DNA from: Elusimicrobia bacterium GWF2_62_30 | GTDB lineage: Bacteria > Elusimicrobiota > Elusimicrobia > Elusimicrobiales > UBA9959 | Assembly (NCBI GenBank): GCA_001799995.1 | Contig: MGUK01000094.1 | Coordinates: 1-64,000, forward strand | DNA: 64,000 nucleotides | Reading direction: 5' to 3' | Part shown: in pieces, positions 59,084 through 64,000 of the stretch | Layout of the letters: every line of letters starts with the position of its first letter | Numbering within the stretch: the stretch's first letter is position 1 | Notes under the pieces: model-generated | What the model was told of the DNA's origin: nothing | Database searches by the model: none | What the model saw: the letters and a program-made list of their open reading frames with translations, nothing else | Made by a program: the position numbers and the translations under genes

Positions 59084-61000
59084 ATGCGAGCACGACTACT
59101 TCTTTGCGCCTTCCTCTTTTGCACGGGCTTCGTCCTGCCGGCCGCGGCCGAAGATTCCGCCGGGCTGCAGTTCTCCGTGGCGGCCCCGGATCCCGTGATG
59201 GCGGGCGAAGAGGTGAAGCTGCAGACGCTGGTGGTCAATACGGGCTCCTCCCAGTGGGCGAAGGGCACTTATTACTGGTCGGCCGAGATCTACACGCTGG
59301 AAGGGGAGGAACGGAAATTCCTCGCGCAGACGGAGACGACAACCCCGGCGGAGGACGTGCCCGCCGGCACGGCGCACGGCGTGCAGATCCCTTTCACGGT
59401 GCCGGACAACATGCAGGGGCGCCGGCTCCTGTACCGGGTGTTCCTCATCAAGGACGGCAAGCGCATCCTTGAGACCGACTACAAAGGTTTCCAGGTGATC
59501 GAGAAGGAGCTGCGGCCGCCCCCGCCGCAGGATTTCAAGATGGGCGGCGACATAACTTTCAGCTACAAGAACTCGAGCCCGGGCGGCTGGGATAACCACC
59601 AGGGCGTGACCTCGGCCAATATCGTCGGCAAGGTGAAGCAGTCCTCCTTCCTTTTCAACACCTATATCGTGCATTCCTACCACAAGCCCATCACCCCGTC
59701 CATAGTGCTGCTGAACTATTACGCCCCGTGGGGGACGCTGAGCATCGGGGATATCTCCCCGTCGCTGACGCCGCTGTCCATGGACTCGCAGGGCATGCGC
59801 GGCGTCTCTTACGACCGGACCTCGGGCCGGCTCAGCCTTACGGCGCTGATAGGCCGCATAGTGGCCCCGCTGGAGCCGGGGACGTACACCTCCGGGCGTT
59901 TCGCGCGGTTCACCGGCGGTTTCAAGGCCAACTGGCAGTTTACCCCGGCGTTAAGGGTAACGGCCGACGCGGTGATGAGCCGCGACGACCAGTATTCGAT
60001 AAACCTTTCCACGCCGACCAGCACGCTTACGCCGAAAAAGAACGTGGTCTACGGCCTCAACGCCGAATGGAAGTTCAAGCGCTTCTTCACTTTTAACAGC
60101 GATTACCAGTTGAGCGCCTACGACGACGACATCAACTCCTCCACCGGCGTGATAAAGGGGGCGGCCTGGAAGCAGGAGCTGAAATACAAGGGGGGGCTGT
60201 TCACCGGGCGCGCCGCGGTTTCCCGGATAGCGTCCGATTTCTATTCGCTGGCCAGCCCCGGGGTGATAGCCGACCGGCTGACGACGGACGGGGAAGTGGG
60301 CTTTTTCCCGGCGGACTGGGAAACTTTCACGCTGGGCTATACCGGGTATACGGACAACCTGGACGCCGACGCCGCCAAGACCACGACGAAGCAGGCCCAG
60401 ACCAGCGTGACCAATACGGTGCGCATCAAGGGGAAGACCACCGTGTCGGCCTCTTACATCACCAACGCCACCAAGGGCGAGCCCGCCACGGTGCAGGACA
60501 ACAAGACCACCACGATGGGCTTTTCGGTGACGCAGCCGTGGGCCGCGCACACGGTGAACCTGGGCTACCAGCTTACCGGCTTCAAGGACAACACCGGCCT
60601 CTCCAGCGACCTGGACACGGCGCTTATCTCCTTTAACGGCTCCTTCAGGCTCAGCCCGCGGCTGATGGCCTCGGCGGGTATGGTGAATTCCACCACGAAG
60701 AACAAGGCGGATTCCACCACCGGCAAGAACAACACCATAACCGGCAACTTCTCCTATTCGATCCCGCGCAAGGCGATGGCGTACCAGTTCTGGACCACGC
60801 TCTCCACCGGCAAGAACGATTCCCTGGCGACCCCCCAGGATACCAGCTCCCTGTCCATGAACCTGGAGACGGTCTGGCTTAAGAGCCAGTCGTCGCGGTT
60901 CACCTTCGGCGTGGGGATGATCTCGAGGACCAATAACCTCGACTCCGCCGGGGATTCGACGGATTACAACTGCCTTACCAGGTATAATTATTCTTTCTGA
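59084..61000 (+). CDS. Outer-membrane beta-barrel protein with N-terminal Ig-like domain
   Basis: About 638 aa from ATG 59084 (TTG 59066 also open). Signal peptide (RLLLCAFLFCTGFVLPAAA). Residues ~20-150 form a beta-sandwich (APDPVMAGEEVKLQTLVVNT; LLYRVFLIKDGKRILETDYK). The rest is long alternating polar/hydrophobic strands with aromatic ends (GDITFSYKNSS, NVVYGLNAEWKFKRFFTFNS) ending in YNYSF, the C-terminal aromatic of a barrel. A TATAAT box at about 59060 may start a separate transcript. Family not recognised; a porin-like or secretion role fits the cluster. Confidence 0.72.
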   Translation: MRARLLLCAFLFCTGFVLPAAAEDSAGLQFSVAAPDPVMAGEEVKLQTLVVNTGSSQWAKGTYYWSAEIYTLEGEERKFLAQTETTTPAEDVPAGTAHGVQIPFTVPDNMQGRRLLYRVFLIKDGKRILETDYKGFQVIEKELRPPPPQDFKMGGDITFSYKNSSPGGWDNHQGVTSANIVGKVKQSSFLFNTYIVHSYHKPITPSIVLLNYYAPWGTLSIGDISPSLTPLSMDSQGMRGVSYDRTSGRLSLTALIGRIVAPLEPGTYTSGRFARFTGGFKANWQFTPALRVTADAVMSRDDQYSINLSTPTSTLTPKKNVVYGLNAEWKFKRFFTFNSDYQLSAYDDDINSSTGVIKGAAWKQELKYKGGLFTGRAAVSRIASDFYSLASPGVIADRLTTDGEVGFFPADWETFTLGYTGYTDNLDADAAKTTTKQAQTSVTNTVRIKGKTTVSASYITNATKGEPATVQDNKTTTMGFSVTQPWAAHTVNLGYQLTGFKDNTGLSSDLDTALISFNGSFRLSPRLMASAGMVNSTTKNKADSTTGKNNTITGNFSYSIPRKAMAYQFWTTLSTGKNDSLATPQDTSSLSMNLETVWLKSQSSRFTFGVGMISRTNNLDSAGDSTDYNCLTRYNYSF

Positions 61001-61003
61001 GCG

Positions 61004-61025
61004 ACCGCCGGCTGAGCCCGGCGGT
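61004..61025. terminator. Hairpin between convergent genes
   Basis: ACCGCCGG (61004-61011), loop CTGAGC, CCGGCGGT (61018-61025). It overlaps the end of the TPR gene. Lacking a T-tract, it is a weak terminator at best. Confidence 0.4.
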
Positions 61026-61933
61026 TATCTGCGGCCGCGTTTCTTGGCGGGGGCCGCTTCTTTGGTCTTTTCGGCCGGGGCGGCCTTGCCCAGGGCGGCA
61101 AGGTATTCTTTAAGCTGTTCGTCTTCGGGGGCCAGGGCGGCCGCCTGCTGCCAGGCCTTGCGGGCCTTGCGGTAATCCTTCATCTGCAGGTATACGGAAC
61201 CGATGCGCTTGAGCGCCACTACGTCCTTGGGCTCGAGGCGGAGCACGTCTTCCAGCACTTTGGCCGCCATATAGAACTTTGAATCGTAGATCTGGTGCAG
61301 CGACATGTTCTTCTTGTGTTCAAGGATGCCGGAATTGGCGGGCTTGGTGTCGTTGAGCTTTAACTGCGGGGCTTCTTCCTCGAGCAGGGCGACCAGCCTG
61401 GGAAAGGCTTTTTCGGCCGGAGCCAGTTCTGTGGCATAACGCAGCGCGTCGTAGGCGAAAGGGAGGTCCTCTTTCTCGCTGATCCAGGCGGAAAGCCCTT
61501 CGGCCGCCGCGGTCCAGCCTTTGGAGGCGGCGCCTCTCCTGGAGACCACCGCCGAAATGCGGCGCAGCCTGGTCTGCAGTTTCTGGTAGGCCGGGTTGGT
61601 CGGGTCGGCGGCCAGCATGCTCTCGAGCTTGACCAGCGCGTCGGCGTAGCGGCCCCGCTCCACCAGGCCGTAGAACTCGCCGCGGAGATTTACCGACGAG
61701 CCCGCCATCTTCTGGCGCGCTTCCTCTATCATGTTCTTGGCCGTGATCTGCTTGGGGTCCGCGCGCAGGATCATGTTCCAGTATTCGATGGCCTTGGGAT
61801 AGTCCGCGGACATGTAAAAAGCGAAAGCCTTGTCGTAATATTCCCGCAGGTCCGCGGACTGGGGCGCGGCGGTCTGCGCCGCGGCGCCGCCCGCAAGGAG
61901 CAGCAGGCAAAGGGTGATCAGGTGTCTGCGCAT
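61025..61933 (-). CDS. Exported TPR protein of the motor operon
   Basis: 302 aa. Signal peptide (HLITLCLLLLAGGAAAQ). TPR-like helices include YDKAFAFYMSADYPKAIEYW, LVERGRYADALVKLESMLAA and LKRIGSVYLQMKDYRKARKA, with a Lys/Ala-rich tail (KTKEAAPAKKRGRR). Probably a periplasmic scaffold. It is 7 bp after the second MotB gene and on the same strand, so it belongs to the MotA-MotB-MotB operon. Confidence 0.78.
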   Translation of the reverse strand: MRRHLITLCLLLLAGGAAAQTAAPQSADLREYYDKAFAFYMSADYPKAIEYWNMILRADPKQITAKNMIEEARQKMAGSSVNLRGEFYGLVERGRYADALVKLESMLAADPTNPAYQKLQTRLRRISAVVSRRGAASKGWTAAAEGLSAWISEKEDLPFAYDALRYATELAPAEKAFPRLVALLEEEAPQLKLNDTKPANSGILEHKKNMSLHQIYDSKFYMAAKVLEDVLRLEPKDVVALKRIGSVYLQMKDYRKARKAWQQAAALAPEDEQLKEYLAALGKAAPAEKTKEAAPAKKRGRR

Positions 61934-61940
61934 GGTCTTA

Positions 61941-62588
61941 TTATACCTTTTTGTCTTCCTGGCGCATTATTATGACCTCTATGCGCCGGTTCCTGGCGCG
62001 GTTGAGCTCGGTATCGTTGGGGGCGGCCGGCCGGAACTCGCCGTAGCCGAAGGCCGTTATCTTTTCCGGCGGCACGCCGTGCTTCAGGAGATAGTCTATC
62101 ACCGAGAAAGCGCGCATCAGGGAAAGCTCCCGGTTGGAGGCGAACTTCTTGCCGAGCATCCGCGAGGCGTCGGTGTGGCCTTCCACGATGATGTTGTTGT
62201 TCATCTTCAGGATGCTCTGGGTGACCGGCGCCAGCACGTCCATGGCGGAGCCCTTGAGCCTGGCGGAGCCGGAATCGAAAAGGATGGGGGCGGCGAAGGT
62301 GATCTTGATCCTGGAGGTGGTGACCTCGACGCCCAGGGAGCCCTCGGCGATCTGTTTCTTCAGGTCGTCCTCCACCTGCTTGGTGGCTTCCATTTCTTTG
62401 ATCTTGTTCTCGGCGCCTTTCACGCCCATTTCCTTCTGCAGCAGGGCCATGGCGGTCTCGTAATCGGATTTCTTCATATTGAAGGAGAACCCGTACAGGG
62501 CCAGGAAAAGGATGACGAGGCAGGTCATGAGGTCCGCGTAGGGCACCATCCAGAGCTGCGAGGTTTTGTCTCCGTGAGCGCTTGTCAT
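61941..62588 (-). CDS. MotB-like protein 2 (OmpA-domain stator subunit)
   Basis: 215 aa. A single N-terminal membrane helix with the proton-binding Asp: VPYADLMTCLVILFLALYGF. A periplasmic coiled-coil-like linker (KENKIKEMEATKQVEDDLKK-type pattern) leads to an OmpA/peptidoglycan-binding domain with IIVEGHTDASRMLGKKFASN and NRARNRRIEVIIM. With MotA it would form an ion-driven stator. It overlaps the first MotB gene by 4 bp. Confidence 0.88.
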   Translation of the reverse strand: MTSAHGDKTSQLWMVPYADLMTCLVILFLALYGFSFNMKKSDYETAMALLQKEMGVKGAENKIKEMEATKQVEDDLKKQIAEGSLGVEVTTSRIKITFAAPILFDSGSARLKGSAMDVLAPVTQSILKMNNNIIVEGHTDASRMLGKKFASNRELSLMRAFSVIDYLLKHGVPPEKITAFGYGEFRPAAPNDTELNRARNRRIEVIIMRQEDKKV

Positions 62589-63256
62589 TTGCGTGAAATT
62601 ATAACTTCGATGCGGCGGTTGCGGGCGCGGCCCTGGGCGGTGTCGTTGGGCGCCACCGGGCGGTATTCGCCGTAAGCGGCCGCTATCATCCGCTCCTGCG
62701 GGATGGCGTGCTTTACGGCCAGCAGTTCCACCACCGCGTCGGCGCGCGCGGCCGACAGCTCCCAGTTGGTGCTGTAATCTCCGGAACGTATCGGGACGTT
62801 GTCCGTGTGTCCTTCGACGATAATATCGTTGGGCAGGCGCGAAAGCACATGGGCCACGGGGCCCAGGATCTCGGCGGAGCCGGCGCTGAGGGCGGCCTTG
62901 CCCGACGCGAATAGCACGGGGGCGGCGATGTTGATCTTTATTTGTTTCTCGGTCATCTGCACTTCCGCCATGTCCTGCATGCCGTTCTTCGCCATTTCCT
63001 CTTTCAGCTTCCTGGCCACGTCCTCTTCTTCGTACTTCTGCATGACGTCCAGGGCCTTCTTCTCTTTCTCCTTCTGCACGTGCTCCTTGTCGAAACCGCT
63101 TTCGAAAGCCGCCTTCACCACCGCCTGGTCCTGCAGGCTGAAGACGTAAAGTATCAGGAAGAACAGCATCAGGTTGGTCATGATGTCGGACAAAACGACC
63201 AGGTAGAGGGGGTTATCCTCCATCTTGCTGCTGTAGCGGCTAATGAAAAATTTCAT
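62585..63256 (-). CDS. MotB-like protein 1 (OmpA-domain stator subunit)
   Basis: 223 aa. Helix LVVLSDIMTNLMLFFLILYV with the key Asp, a Glu/Lys-rich linker (VQKEKEKKALDVMQKYEEED), and an OmpA domain: IIVEGHTDNVPIRSGDYSTN, RARNRRIEVIISRK. It is about as different from MotB-like 2 as two families, not a recent copy. ATGA overlaps with both neighbours indicate fixed stoichiometry in one operon. Confidence 0.88.
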   Translation of the reverse strand: MKFFISRYSSKMEDNPLYLVVLSDIMTNLMLFFLILYVFSLQDQAVVKAAFESGFDKEHVQKEKEKKALDVMQKYEEEDVARKLKEEMAKNGMQDMAEVQMTEKQIKINIAAPVLFASGKAALSAGSAEILGPVAHVLSRLPNDIIVEGHTDNVPIRSGDYSTNWELSAARADAVVELLAVKHAIPQERMIAAAYGEYRPVAPNDTAQGRARNRRIEVIISRK

Positions 63257-64000
63257 CTGGCCGCGGCTTTAGCCTTGCGCCTGAGCGCCAGCGAGAGGTA
63301 GCCTTCCAGTTTCTTGGCCACCAGCCAGGGCACGTCGCCCTCGTAGATGGCGAGCACGCCCTTGGCTATCACTTCCCGGCTCAGGATATCCTCGTCGGAG
63401 TGGTAGTTGAGCTTGCTGGCTATGGGCAGGAAAAGGAAGTTGGCCGAGAAGATGCCGTAGAACGACGCGGTCATGGCGATGGCCATGGAGGAGCCCATCA
63501 TGGCCGGGTTGGAGATGTTCCGGAGCACCTGCACGACGCCGATGAGCGTGCCCAGCAGCCCGAAGATGGGGGCGAAGGTGCCGGCGGAGGTGAAGATGTT
63601 GGTCTGCTGCTGGTGGCGCAGGCGGGTGGTGTTGATGTCGTGTTCCATGCGCTCGCGGAGGATGTGCATGTCCACGCCGTCGACTATCATCTGGCAGGCG
63701 TCCGCCATGAACGGGTGCGGGAGCTTGGAGATCTCGCCGGAGATGGACTCGATGCCGTTCTTCTTGGCCACTTCGGCCAGGCTTACCAGGGAGCGGATCA
63801 GCCCGGCGATGGGCGGGCGTTTAGGGGGGAAGACCACCATCTTTACCGAGGAATAGACCCATTTAAGCGAGTCCCACGGGTAGGCGATCATCACCGAGCC
63901 CAGCGTGCCGCCGAAGATCAAGATTATAGCTTCCCAGTTGAGCAGGAACCTGAGCATGCCGCCGGACGACAGGACGAAGAAAATAACCCCGAGTCCTATC
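63253..64000 (-). CDS. MotA-like stator protein (5' end outside window)
   Basis: About 249 visible residues; the frame runs through the window end, as IGLGVIFFVLSSGG precedes the first visible ATG. Membrane segments include WEAIILIFGGTLGSVMIAYP and the pair FAPIFGLLGTLIGVVQVL and SMAIAMTASFYGIFSANFLF, the conserved MotA helices 3 and 4. The cytoplasmic part has TRLRHQQQTNI. It forms the ion channel with MotB. No flagellar gene lies in the window, so the motor may drive flagella encoded elsewhere or another envelope machine. Confidence 0.88.
   Translation of the reverse strand, partial: IGLGVIFFVLSSGGMLRFLLNWEAIILIFGGTLGSVMIAYPWDSLKWVYSSVKMVVFPPKRPPIAGLIRSLVSLAEVAKKNGIESISGEISKLPHPFMADACQMIVDGVDMHILRERMEHDINTTRLRHQQQTNIFTSAGTFAPIFGLLGTLIGVVQVLRNISNPAMMGSSMAIAMTASFYGIFSANFLFLPIASKLNYHSDEDILSREVIAKGVLAIYEGDVPWLVAKKLEGYLSLALRRKAKAAAR

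Noticed and set aside
1-64000. tRNA, rRNA or known riboswitch genes
   Set aside because: No cloverleaf with TTCGA-type T-arm, rRNA core or conserved aptamer was recognised on reading; a covariance search would be needed to exclude divergent ones.

Overview
Most likely host (inference): a Gram-negative bacterium with a GC-rich genome, probably of the Elusimicrobiota or a similar lineage. The grounds are the PorV/UPF0164 barrel, very long fibronectin/kelch-type surface proteins ending in a YPNPA-type C-terminal domain, a DUF4015 hydrolase, DUF1566 proteins and a MotA/MotB motor, all in GC-rich codons. No rRNA, tRNA or universal marker gene lies in the window, so this placement is not proven.

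Layout. (1) 1-10.9 kb: a polysaccharide locus with a sugar epimerase (cut by the window start), a DegT aminotransferase, a double-domain glycosyltransferase, a B12-binding radical SAM enzyme, a GT2, a WbaP-type and a PglC-type phosphoglycosyl transferase, GalE and a WbuB-like GT4. A CapD-like dehydratase sits apart at 13.7 kb. (2) 11.0-20.1 kb: two paralogous ApbE-like lipoproteins bracket an accessory island. The island holds an AAA/DUF4143 ATPase and three nucleotidyltransferase-based toxin-antitoxin-like modules: wHTH + NTase, wHTH-MNT + HEPN, and AbiEii + AbiEi, plus a decayed remnant. Most modules have their own promoter, and several of these overlap a perfect or near-perfect dyad. (3) 20.2-31.2 kb: housekeeping genes (short asparaginase, M18 peptidase, MFS, RluA, an M1-M28-PDZ protease fusion, ICMT-like methyltransferase, phosphopentomutase) and one REP-associated tyrosine transposase (RAYT). 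From 13.6 to 30 kb, gene ends are studded with REP-like arrays built on a 13-bp palindromic unit. (4) 31.3-36.1 kb: DUF4015 hydrolase, type I pullulanase and a LUD protein, with two copies of a long structured repeat in inverted orientation at 35.0-35.4 kb. (5) 36.2-61.0 kb: a large same-strand surface/secretion cluster. It contains two paralogous FN3/Ig-type proteins with a T9SS-like C-terminal domain, a CARDB-PrcB-like protein, a FecR-domain protein, a PorV-like barrel, a 3174-residue tail-fibre-like giant, two DUF1566 proteins and an outer-membrane barrel. (6) 61.0-64.0 kb: a minus-strand operon of MotA, two different MotB/OmpA proteins and a TPR protein. It is cut by the window end.

How it fits together (inference). 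The first locus builds and exports a surface glycan. The 36-61 kb cluster makes secreted or surface-displayed adhesins together with an outer-membrane protein of the PorV family, and the adjacent MotA/MotB unit could power an envelope process. The central island is an accumulation site for toxin-antitoxin-like modules and REP/RAYT repeats. The features most worth following up are the island with its operators, the 13-bp quantised REP arrays with a repeated 43-bp hairpin near the RAYT, the covarying inverted repeats at 35 kb, and the giant protein with its DUF1566 companions.
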